From Desulfobulbaceae bacterium (GTDB lineage: Bacteria; Desulfobacterota; Desulfobulbia; Desulfobulbales; Desulfobulbaceae), in contig JALSNT010000327.1 in the NCBI GenBank assembly GCA_026986885.1, forward strand, positions 1-11,327: DNA of 11,327 nucleotides, written 5' to 3'. The notes beneath the pieces are model-generated. The model saw only the letters and a list, made by a program, of their open reading frames with translations. It did no database searches and was not told where the DNA came from. Shown here piece after piece: positions 1 to 7,111 of the stretch. The stretch's first letter is position 1. The number at the start of each line of letters is the position of its first letter. Made by a program: the position numbers and the translations under genes.

Positions 1-88
1 CTGCATTACCCCGGTTGTACCAGACGGGAAATGTGATAAACAGGACAAAAATAATCAGTCCCGGAATAATTTTACCACCATCATACAT
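1..88 (-). CDS. dsrJ: DsrJ, multiheme cytochrome c subunit of DsrMKJOP (N-terminal 29 residues only)
   Basis: The first 29 codons of a gene that continues past the left edge. Translating the minus strand from the ATG at 88-86 gives MYDGGKIIPGLIIFVLFITF followed by PVWYNRGNA. This is a short N-terminal stretch, one hydrophobic anchor or uncleaved signal segment, then a P-W-Y-N sequence that I recognise from the start of DsrJ. Known members are periplasmic triheme cytochromes c; the heme motifs would lie outside the window. A ribosome binding site GGAGG (complement of 96-100) sits 7 bases before the ATG, and the gene starts 27 bases after the dsrK stop, so co-translation in one operon is very likely. 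The identification rests on the N-terminus plus position directly after dsrK, where dsrJ is expected. Confidence 0.85.
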   Translation of the reverse strand, partial: MYDGGKIIPGLIIFVLFITFPVWYNRGNA

Positions 89-115
89 TGTTTTTCCTCC
101 ACTTCCGCCAGGGAA

Positions 116-1750
116 TTAAAAAACCATGGTCCGAAGACCTTCGGTAAGATCCGCTCTCTTTTCCCCTTCGATAACAAGGGCATTGCCGACCAGTTCACTG
201 ACCCCGCAGACATCGACATCGGGATTCCAGTAATTCATCAGGGTTGTCAGGGTTGCCCGGTCAATGGCACAGACACAGGCCAGCATATTGACGGCATGCT
301 TGTCGGCCACATAACGAACGGCGTTGGCTCGCGGTAGACCGGAACGCATTCTCAGTTCCATTATTTCATCGGTATTCAGCGCCGTGCCTGATCCACAGCA
401 AAACGTCTGCTCACGAATGGTATTTTCCGGCATCTCCACCCAGTTGTCAACAACATGGTCAAGAATATAACGAGGCTCTTCAAGCAGCCCCATGGCTCTG
501 GCCGGATTGCATGAGTCATGAAAGGTCGCTTTGACATGGCTGTTTCTTGACTTATCAAGTTTAATCTTGCCATTATAAATAAGGTCAGCAGTAAATTCAG
601 ATATATGCACCATCTTGGTTGATTTGGCATTTTCAAACACCGTGCCGGTAATCGGTGATTTCGGCACTTCAAGAAAATCAGCCGGTCCGTTCATGGTGTC
701 CATGTACTGATGAACTACCCGCCACATATGGCCGCACTCGCCACCTAATATCCACTTAACGCCGAGCCTTTTTGCCTCGGCATACATCTTGCCGTTGAGC
801 TTTTTCATCATCTCGTTGGAGGTAAAAAGTCCGAAGTTACCGCCTTCGGAGGCGTAGGTAGACCAGGTGTAATCCAGACCAATGGCCTCAAAGAGAAGAA
901 GATACCCCATGCAGGTAAACAGACCGGGTTCGGCAAAGACATCCGCCGATGGCGTGATAAACAAAACCTCGGCCCCTTTGCGGTTAAAACTGGGCTCAAT
1001 ATGAATTCCGGTCAAATTCTCTATATCCTCACAGAGAAAATCGATATTGCCCTTGAATGCCTGGGGCGTAAGCCCCATATGGTTACCGGTCCTGTTGGAA
1101 TTGGCAACCGGTTCCATGGCCCAGTTGATACCGCAACCAACCAGATGCAGCAGTTCACGCAACATCATGGTTATTTCAGCGGTATCGATTCCGTAAGGGC
1201 AAAACACGGAACAGCGTCGACATTCCGTACACTGATAGGCATACATAAACCATTCTTTCAGAACTCCGACCGTCATTTCTCGACCACCTGCCAGTCTGCC
1301 TAAAATCTTACCGGCTCTGGTGAATTCCTGCCGATAGACGGAACGAAGCAGCTCGGCCCTTAACACCGGCATATTTTTCGGATCACCGGTACCAAGGAAA
1401 AAATGACATTTATCCGCACAGGCGCCGCAGCGAACGCAGCAATCCATAAAAATTTTCAGGGAACGAAATTTTCCCAGCCGTTCCGCCAGGCCATTAATGA
1501 TAATCTCCTTCCAGTTTTCCGGCAGTTTCCAGTCATCATCCTCCGGATTCCACTCGCGGGCATTGGGGAAGGAAACCCCGGACTGGCTGTCAAGATATTC
1601 CAGAATATTCGGTTTAGTCGGATAAGCATAGTTACCAGGCTTAAAGACGGCCGGCACTTCCATCCAGTCACGGGTCGGTATGGAACCGGTCATCAAGGAT
1701 GGCCCTTCTACTACGCTTCGCGCTAACTTGTCTACCTTTACAACAGCCAT
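116..1750 (-). CDS. dsrK: DsrK, HdrD-like iron-sulfur catalytic subunit of the DsrMKJOP complex
   Basis: A 544-residue cytoplasmic protein of the heterodisulfide-reductase HdrD type. In the family model DsrK takes electrons from the membrane cytochrome b DsrM and acts on the DsrC trisulfide/disulfide at a non-cubane [4Fe-4S] centre. Two ferredoxin-like cluster motifs are visible: C105-x2-C108-x2-C111-x3-C115 (another Cys at 104) and C174-x2-C177-x2-C180-x3-C184-P. The C-terminal half holds CCG-type cysteine-rich regions. The second is clear: C414 in HDSC, C451-C452 in FCCG, then C492 and C494 in ACVCAID. The last pair is CxC where the general CCG consensus has CxxC. The first CCG region is partial (C280, C339 in GGECG). 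The length suits DsrK. An AAGGA-like site lies before the ATG. The gene sits between dsrM (82-base gap) and dsrJ (27-base gap). No frameshift is seen. Confidence 0.96.
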   Translation of the reverse strand: MAVVKVDKLARSVVEGPSLMTGSIPTRDWMEVPAVFKPGNYAYPTKPNILEYLDSQSGVSFPNAREWNPEDDDWKLPENWKEIIINGLAERLGKFRSLKIFMDCCVRCGACADKCHFFLGTGDPKNMPVLRAELLRSVYRQEFTRAGKILGRLAGGREMTVGVLKEWFMYAYQCTECRRCSVFCPYGIDTAEITMMLRELLHLVGCGINWAMEPVANSNRTGNHMGLTPQAFKGNIDFLCEDIENLTGIHIEPSFNRKGAEVLFITPSADVFAEPGLFTCMGYLLLFEAIGLDYTWSTYASEGGNFGLFTSNEMMKKLNGKMYAEAKRLGVKWILGGECGHMWRVVHQYMDTMNGPADFLEVPKSPITGTVFENAKSTKMVHISEFTADLIYNGKIKLDKSRNSHVKATFHDSCNPARAMGLLEEPRYILDHVVDNWVEMPENTIREQTFCCGSGTALNTDEIMELRMRSGLPRANAVRYVADKHAVNMLACVCAIDRATLTTLMNYWNPDVDVCGVSELVGNALVIEGEKRADLTEGLRTMVF

Positions 1751-1832
1751 TGCTTGTTCCTTATCCTCTTGGTGGTTTACACTCGATTACTTAACGATCA
1801 TCCTCTGAAGCGCCGGACAATCCCGCCCCGGT

Positions 1833-2867
1833 CTATTCTTCGACAGCCGCCTTCTCCTCAGCAGACAGCGGTTTTTCCACCGGAATGCCCTGCTCAACCA
1901 TATCCTTACGGAATTCATCCTCATAACCAGCATAGGAATGCGGTTTAATATCAGGATCATTCCATGGATTTATGTGTCTGCGCATTCGGGTATCGTTAGC
2001 CATGTTCCTGGTCGGGCTGAGAAACACTCCACCCATGTGCATCAGTTTGGAAAAGGGAAAGTAGGCCAGCAACGCAGATACAAGAAAAAGATGAATATAA
2101 AATATAGAACCAATATCGGAAATTATCGATGGGTGAAAGGTAACCAGACCAACGGCCAGCCGCTTAATGGCGATAATATCAACTCCGGAGCGGAGGAAAA
2201 AACGCATCAGAATGCCGCTTCCCACAATGGCAATTATCAGATACAGGGGAAAAAAATCATTGGGCTGTGATATATAACGGACATGCCGGTTGAAATAGCG
2301 TCTTGTAAGCAGAAACAAAAGCCCAAGCAGGATGGAAACCTCCGTCATATATATTTGCGGCGCGCCGATCTGCAGGATACCGTCAAGGTAGTCAAGATTG
2401 GCAATGACTGTCGGGACCGGATCAAGAAACAGGCGCATATGCCGCAAAACGATGATCAGGAAGCTGTAATGAAAGAGAATAGCGAACAACCACAACCACT
2501 TACTTGACTCATAGGTCAATTTGGGTCCCTTGTAGGCCATGGCCTTGGTATTGCGCCAGAGCGAGCGAAACAGGACCACTTCAAGAAACATCCGGGCCAT
2601 GACCTGCGGGGTAGTCAGCGGTGCCTCAAGTTTGTTGTACTTGATCCAGGGCAGGGAAAACTCCTGGCCGCAGGTCGTCGGTATCTTAAAGGGTACCGGC
2701 GATTTCGCCCACCAGATAACCCGATAACAAAACCCGCCCAGAAACAGGGCCATGGCCAGATACGGCACGACAATGCCGAAAATGTACTGCATACCCGGTA
2801 TGCTCGCCCCGATCCAGGAAAACAACACCAGAGCAACGACCGCCGCCAACGGGAAGGTGTACTTCAT
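1833..2867 (-). CDS. dsrM: DsrM, NarI-like membrane cytochrome b subunit of DsrMKJOP
   Basis: A 344-residue integral membrane protein. DsrM is the menaquinol-interacting diheme cytochrome b that passes electrons to DsrK. Hydrophobic segments lie at about 5-20, 28-50, 123-142, 172-188, 205-222 and 255-272. Histidines in or next to them that could ligate heme are H133, H143, H245, H259 and H277 (in KLMHMGG). The cytoplasmic tail (about 285-344) is charged, with a Pro- and Asp-rich part and a Glu/Ala-rich end. The start is well supported: GGGAG lies 6 bases before the ATG at 2867-2865. It is the first gene of the visible dsrM-dsrK-dsrJ run. The upstream gap of about 280 bases holds a MITE-like repeat, so the promoter probably lies in or next to that element. 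The order M-K-J and the length favour DsrM over other NarI-family cytochromes. Confidence 0.95.
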   Translation of the reverse strand: MKYTFPLAAVVALVLFSWIGASIPGMQYIFGIVVPYLAMALFLGGFCYRVIWWAKSPVPFKIPTTCGQEFSLPWIKYNKLEAPLTTPQVMARMFLEVVLFRSLWRNTKAMAYKGPKLTYESSKWLWLFAILFHYSFLIIVLRHMRLFLDPVPTVIANLDYLDGILQIGAPQIYMTEVSILLGLLFLLTRRYFNRHVRYISQPNDFFPLYLIIAIVGSGILMRFFLRSGVDIIAIKRLAVGLVTFHPSIISDIGSIFYIHLFLVSALLAYFPFSKLMHMGGVFLSPTRNMANDTRMRRHINPWNDPDIKPHSYAGYEDEFRKDMVEQGIPVEKPLSAEEKAAVEE

Positions 2868-2905
2868 TGATCACTCCCTCGCTTCAAATGAAAACGATAA
2901 CATTA

Positions 2906-3069
2906 TGATGACGTCGTAAAAACTTCGATCTACCGTGTCGTGTTTTCTGTGGCGATTCTCAACATATTGTATGTCTAATTAAGACCAGCCGCTGAACACT
3001 ACTCCTTGTATATCTATGTTTTTACTTAGCCATCTAATAACATGATTTTTACTGATTACGAGTTCATCA
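2906..3069 (+). repeat. Family 1 MITE-like repeat, copy A (164 bp)
   Basis: A non-coding element with imperfect 17-bp terminal inverted repeats. The left end is TGATGACGTCGTAAAAA; the right end, read on the minus strand, begins TGATGAACTCGTAA. It is flanked on both sides by the pentamer CATTA (2901-2905 and 3070-3074), which looks like a target-site duplication. It shares the start (through a CTACCGTGT block) and the 19-bp core TGTATATCTATGTTTTTAC (3007-3025) with copy B. It shares the middle section, including the near-palindrome GTCTAATTAAGAC (2973-2985), with copy C. It lies between the RsbRD-like gene and dsrM. No protein is encoded, so any movement would need a transposase supplied from elsewhere. 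Confidence 0.85.
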
Positions 3070-3144
3070 CATTACGCATTATGAAAAGATGAACTACGGC
3101 CACCCATATCCAGATAAGAACCGATCAAATACTTGCTGCAACCG

Positions 3145-3687
3145 TCAATCAACCACAGCTTCCACACAATTACTCCTGCTGGCGCCCACCAGTGCCGATG
3201 AACAGGCAGAATCAGTCAGGATAAAACGACCACTCTTTATCTCGTGAATTCGATTTTTATATAGCGACTCCCGGCATTCCGTATACATATCAAAGGCAAG
3301 TAATGCCAGTCTATCCATATCGCAATCGAATTCATCCAGTTCCGCAGCATCAGGCCGGACTTTCTTGCCGGATTTCAAAATCTGCCGAACCACCCACTTC
3401 AATTCCAGAATAGGGGCAACCGCCTGTGAGGGTGAAAACTCCTGCACCGCCCGAATACGAATGACCTGATCAAGTGGAGCAATCATCTCTTTCGGCGCTG
3501 CTTTGGTCAGCAGCATTTCATACAGGTCGGTCAACCCTTCACGGATATTTGCCCCGACCGGATTGGCAAACCGGTCGGCTGAAGATTTAAAAAAACCGGA
3601 AGAGATATAACTGTCCAGTGTCCTGTCAACCCACAGGGAGATTATCTCGTCTTTTTGCGCCAACAGGGTTTCTTTGAGGGAACTCAT
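3145..3687 (-). CDS. Stand-alone RsbRD-N-like sensor domain protein
   Basis: A 180-residue soluble protein with no signal peptide or membrane segment. Residues about 6-148 look like the RsbRD N-terminal domain (non-heme-globin-like four-helix sensor family): an early K/D-E-I-I-x-L-W motif, a middle I-R-x-x-Q-x-F-x-P-S-Q-A segment (about 78-89), and a later DMYxxCRESLYKNRxxEIK helix (133-151). The STAS domain of RsbR proteins is absent. The last 30 residues are Ser/Ala/Cys-rich and do not resemble the domain; I checked the other frames there and found no frameshift that extends it better. From memory, such proteins are often found just upstream of dsrMKJOP in sulfate reducers, so a sensing or regulatory link to sulfite reduction is plausible but unproven. 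No strong ribosome binding site precedes the ATG. The gene follows the protease gene after 94 bases. Confidence 0.75.
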   Translation of the reverse strand: MSSLKETLLAQKDEIISLWVDRTLDSYISSGFFKSSADRFANPVGANIREGLTDLYEMLLTKAAPKEMIAPLDQVIRIRAVQEFSPSQAVAPILELKWVVRQILKSGKKVRPDAAELDEFDCDMDRLALLAFDMYTECRESLYKNRIHEIKSGRFILTDSACSSALVGASRSNCVEAVVD

Positions 3688-3781
3688 CTCTGTTCAATAA
3701 TTTTGCTGATAATCTTCAAAAGAAAATGAATGATGATTCATATCACGTTCATTTATTCATTTCAAGTGAAAAAGTCATCTG

Positions 3782-5908
3782 TCACCTGCGCCGCAACATG
3801 GATTCATTATCCATGAGCAGAAGCCCGACACCAACAAAAGGATCCCCTTTGATTTTCTCAAGCAGGCTTTTTTTCTCTTTTTTACCCTCTCCTTCCTCCG
3901 TCAGGCCGGGGCCAAGAAGTCCGGCTGCTTTCGCCTCTTCCCTGGCCTGCTTTGCCTCGGCCCGTTCTTTCTTCATTCCGGCAAGGAAAACGGCAACCTT
4001 TGTTTTCTCCCGACGTTGTTCCGCCTTTTCAGACAACCGCTTAATCTCCTGAAATTTTTTATTGACCGCTATCCACGATTCTGCCTTATCCCTGGACAGG
4101 GGGATATTAAAGGCAAACCCGTGCCATGGTTGAAACTTAACCCGTTGCACGGTATCCCAGGGAAGGGAATAATCCATATACTTTTCACCGGTTTTCAGAT
4201 AATCGAGCATGCTCGGGGCGACGATATCCGGTTCAACCCCCTTATATTGTGTCGAGCCACCGGTAATGCGATAGAATTTCTGAATGGTTACCTTGAGCGC
4301 ACCCAAATCATCATATCTTTTCAAATGCAGAAGCGGCAGGTTTCGATTCAAATCAATAAGCGCCTGGACCGTTCCTTTACCGTGGGTATGTTCGCCGCCG
4401 ATGATGATGGCCCGTCCATAATCCTGCAGGGCTGCGGCAAGGATCTCGGAGGCGGATGCCGAAAATTGATTGACCAGCACAATAACAGGGCCGTCATACA
4501 GGACATTGGGGTCGTCATCATCAAGCACCCGTATCATTCCCTGCGAATTTTTTACCTGAACCACGGGACCTTCGGCAATAAACAGCCCGGAAATATTCAC
4601 CGCATCGGTAAGGGCACCACCACCGTCGTTGCGTAAATCAAGAATAAGACCCGTCATGCCTTTCTTTTTCAATTTCACCAGGGCATGCCGGGTATCATCG
4701 GTTACGTTTCTTCCCCGCCCTCCGTCCCTGGCAGCATTAAAATCACGATAAAAGCTTGGGATCTTGATGTAGCCGACCTTTTCTCCTTTATGCCCGGTCA
4801 GCATGGTCGACTTGACATAGGTTTCTTCAATCTTGACCACATCTCGAACAATGGGAATCACCTGTTTAACCCCGTCGGGTTTGCGGACGGTCAATATCAC
4901 TTCCGTTCCCTTGGGACCGCGAATATAACTGACGGCTTCCCGGATTCGCATATCGTTGATGTCTATGGCCTTTCCGCCTTTTTCCGCAACGGACAAAATA
5001 GTGTCCTCCGCCTGCAGCTGGCCCTGGCGCTCGGCAGCACTGCCGGGGATAATACGCACCACCTTGATATGGCCGTCATCCTCCCTGAGCAGGGCACCGA
5101 TTCCCTCAAGTGAACCCGACATATGGATATCAAAATCTTCCCTGGAGGTTGGCGGCATATAGTTCGTATGCGGATCAAAGGCACGGGCCACCGCATCAAA
5201 ATACCGATTATAATGGTCCTGACGGCTTTCTCTCAGCAGCCGATCAAAATAATGAAGGTTACGTTCGCGGACGGTTGCCAGGGCTGTTTTCCAGGATTTA
5301 CTTCTGGTGATTGTTTCTTCTTTCCCCTTCTTATTTTTATCTTTTCTAACTTTTTTAACTTTTTTATCCTTGTTTTTGTCTATGGTATTCAGGTATTCAT
5401 CAAGGACCTGGAGCTTCAATATCCGCCGCCACCGATCACGCAGTTCTTCCCTGCTGTGTGTCCAGACTATTTTTTTCGGATCCGATTCAAGATAGTCCTT
5501 GCGGTCAGGATCAAAGCCTTTCTCCATAAGAGGAACAAGCATGTCCCTGACCTGACGAATCCGTTCATTTAACATCTGCATGCCGGCGTCGGGCAACACG
5601 ATGCGCCCCCGCCGCAGTTCATCATCAATATGATCGGAAAAGGCCGTCAGTTCATCGACATCCGATTGCAAAAGAAACCGTTTCCTGGGATCAAGCTGCC
5701 GCAGATAGAGGGTAAAAGCCTTTGCAGACAGGACATCATCAAAGGGAACATGACTGAAATGCTGAGCAGGAAGCTGATGGCTCAGCATGTAGGCAATAAT
5801 CCTGTTCCGGGCGGCATCGAACTTCACCGGCTTCACATTTGCCAGTACCGTTGTCGACATCAGGGTCAACACAATCACCAAGCCGGTAAAATTACGCATA
5901 ACGCGCAT
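3782..5908 (-). CDS. prc: Periplasmic tail-specific (C-terminal processing) protease, Prc/CtpA family S41
   Basis: A 708-residue S41A serine protease, about the length of E. coli Prc. It is probably exported: MRVMRNFTGLVIVLTLMSTT followed by VLA-N is a signal peptide. Order: N-terminal helical domain (about 25-255), PDZ domain (about 263-348, with GSLEGIGALL and IIPGSAAERQG), S41 protease domain (about 370-560) and a charged C-terminal domain. By alignment with E. coli Prc the Ser-Lys dyad is S485 (middle Ser of FSASASEI) and K511 (in HGKGTVQ), with D496 between; all are present, so it should be active. An extra lysine-rich stretch (about 177-199) interrupts the N-terminal domain. The start at 5908 is chosen because GGAG lies 6 bases before that ATG; a GTG four codons earlier would overlap this site. 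Expected role: degrading or trimming periplasmic proteins at the C-terminus. A gap of 94 bases separates it from the RsbRD-like gene. Confidence 0.93.
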   Translation of the reverse strand: MRVMRNFTGLVIVLTLMSTTVLANVKPVKFDAARNRIIAYMLSHQLPAQHFSHVPFDDVLSAKAFTLYLRQLDPRKRFLLQSDVDELTAFSDHIDDELRRGRIVLPDAGMQMLNERIRQVRDMLVPLMEKGFDPDRKDYLESDPKKIVWTHSREELRDRWRRILKLQVLDEYLNTIDKNKDKKVKKVRKDKNKKGKEETITRSKSWKTALATVRERNLHYFDRLLRESRQDHYNRYFDAVARAFDPHTNYMPPTSREDFDIHMSGSLEGIGALLREDDGHIKVVRIIPGSAAERQGQLQAEDTILSVAEKGGKAIDINDMRIREAVSYIRGPKGTEVILTVRKPDGVKQVIPIVRDVVKIEETYVKSTMLTGHKGEKVGYIKIPSFYRDFNAARDGGRGRNVTDDTRHALVKLKKKGMTGLILDLRNDGGGALTDAVNISGLFIAEGPVVQVKNSQGMIRVLDDDDPNVLYDGPVIVLVNQFSASASEILAAALQDYGRAIIIGGEHTHGKGTVQALIDLNRNLPLLHLKRYDDLGALKVTIQKFYRITGGSTQYKGVEPDIVAPSMLDYLKTGEKYMDYSLPWDTVQRVKFQPWHGFAFNIPLSRDKAESWIAVNKKFQEIKRLSEKAEQRREKTKVAVFLAGMKKERAEAKQAREEAKAAGLLGPGLTEEGEGKKEKKSLLEKIKGDPFVGVGLLLMDNESMLRRR

Positions 5909-6164
5909 AGTGTACTCCACATGTAAATGCTGATATAAGAAAGATAAGAAAGATGCTCATATAAACAAAACCGGCTTAATTAAAAACAGGTCTCACAATG
6001 ATATAGGCGCCATCATGAAACGTTCTCCGTACCGTATAACATCTCACCCGCATCGGACAACTGCCTGCAAAAAAACAGATAGCAGGAAATGACACATACG
6101 CACCAAAAAATTTTCACAGTGCGCAGCAATACAGTTTGTCGGTACTGTTTCTAAAAATCAATTA

Positions 6165-6779
6165 TTAAAAAGGACTTACCAGTTTTCCTGCTTCACTCAT
6201 GGCCGTCATGATCTCATACATATTGGAGATATGGCCGATTTTAATTTCAGATTTTAAGCCAAAGAAATCCAGACAGGTTCCGCAGGCCAGGATCTCGACT
6301 CCTTTTGCCTGCAGGGATATTAAGGCATCCAGGGCGCCGGACTGGCCGGTAACCAGTTTTACCCCGGAATTATAAAATATGATTTTGGACGGCAACGGCT
6401 CCACCTGTTCAATGGTTTGTACATAGGTCTGCAACAGCGCCCAGCCCAGTTCATCGCTGCCGCGTCCCATGGAATCGGAAGAAATAACGTAAACCATGTT
6501 AACAGTGGCCGGGACGGAGCAACTGAAATCAGCGGCATCAAATGCATCGGAAGCAACCACTTCGCCTGGGATAATCGTCAGGTGAAAATTACCATCCTCA
6601 TTGGTTCTGCATGTCACCTCGCACCCACGGCTGCGGGCAAAGCGGGTCACATTGTCCCTGGAAGCAGCATTATCAACAATAACCAGCAACTTACCAACGC
6701 CCTGGTCCAGTTCATTTTTTGTCTGAATGACCGGTTGCGGGCAGGCAAGCCCCCGACAATCAATAGTTTGAATAGTCAT
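6165..6779 (-). CDS. yedF: YedF, TusA/DsrE-like protein linked to selenium metabolism
   Basis: A 204-residue soluble protein of two domains. Residues 1-72 are a TusA/SirA-like domain with the persulfide-type motif CRGLACPQP (Cys13 in CPxP). Residues about 93-204 are a DsrE/DsrF-like domain with a conserved cysteine pair C166-G-T-C169 in EILACGTCLDFFG and a C-terminal helix before LVSPF. This two-domain layout matches the family annotated as 'selenium metabolism protein YedF', usually found near selD in organisms that use selenium; the biochemical role is not settled, a Se or S carrier being the usual proposal. No selenium gene is visible here. The start gives the typical N-terminus, but only the AT-rich sequence ACTACAATATATT precedes the ATG, with no recognisable ribosome binding site. 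It is separated by about 330 non-coding bases from the hydrolase gene upstream and 256 bases from the protease gene downstream, so it is probably its own transcript. Confidence 0.9.
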   Translation of the reverse strand: MTIQTIDCRGLACPQPVIQTKNELDQGVGKLLVIVDNAASRDNVTRFARSRGCEVTCRTNEDGNFHLTIIPGEVVASDAFDAADFSCSVPATVNMVYVISSDSMGRGSDELGWALLQTYVQTIEQVEPLPSKIIFYNSGVKLVTGQSGALDALISLQAKGVEILACGTCLDFFGLKSEIKIGHISNMYEIMTAMSEAGKLVSPF

Positions 6780-7006
6780 AATATATTGTAGTTTTTATTT
6801 CAGATATACATCATGCCATAGTGGCACAACAGATTAGTGTAAACTGCGAACAATGAAACAGCGGATATAAGGGGGTAGTCAACCGCAGTTATATACGCCG
6901 CAGGCGAAAATTAGACCGTCATGTGACCGCTGTCCTCTGTTATGGGTAAAACAGTCCGCTGAAAAAAGAAAATAAAGGCGGCAGGAAGGTAAGATATATT
7001 TCTCAC
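6780..7006. other. Non-coding stretch upstream of yedF with small inverted repeats
   Basis: I see no gene here. It holds a symmetric site TGCCA-TAG-TGGCA (6814-6826), a 7-bp inverted repeat AACTGCG (6842-6848) / CGCAGTT (6884-6890), and a short GC-rich hairpin CGCC-GCA-GGCG (6896-6906). These lie upstream of yedF and could be operator or leader-RNA elements. I do not recognise any known riboswitch, and no convincing sigma-70 or sigma-54 promoter stands out. Confidence 0.35.
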
Positions 7007-7111
7007 ACCTAAGTTGAGCGGTTCATCCATCTGCAAGTTACAAAAAGATGAATAATTATAAAATGTTTTCTTTACAAAGTATTGCAGGCAAGCAAAACGC
7101 TCAACTCAGGT
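7007..7111. repeat. Family 2 inverted-repeat element, intact copy (105 bp)
   Basis: Terminal arms ACCTAAGTTGAGCG (7007-7020) and CGCTCAACTCAGGT (7098-7111) are inverted repeats matching at 13 of 14 bases, around a 77-bp AT-rich non-coding centre. The right arm ends on the last base of the stop codon of the hydrolase gene (7111-7113). The right third (from ATTGCAG at about 7081) matches 9602-9632 at 25 of 31 bases, so it is a dispersed repeat and not a single hairpin. No flanking direct repeat is evident. Confidence 0.65.

Noticed and set aside
3726..3741. AT-rich hairpin ATGAAT-GATG-ATTCAT between prc and the RsbRD-like gene
   Set aside because: The stem is only 6 A/T-rich base pairs and no T-run follows, so a terminator call is not supported.
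4016..4636. Open frame of 206 codons on the plus strand
   Set aside because: It lies entirely antisense to the conserved protease domain of prc, which has intact catalytic motifs.
5312..5380. T-rich tract that looks like a terminator or polypyrimidine signal on the plus strand
   Set aside because: It is the complement of lysine codons inside the prc reading frame, with no hairpin before it.
5909..5920. GTG start four codons upstream for prc
   Set aside because: The GTGGAG sequence there is better read as the ribosome binding site for the ATG at 5908.
6063..6148. Possible terminators after yedF (CCTGC/GCAGG and ACAGT/ACTGT pairs)
   Set aside because: The stems are only 5 bp and their distances to T-runs are wrong for a confident intrinsic terminator.
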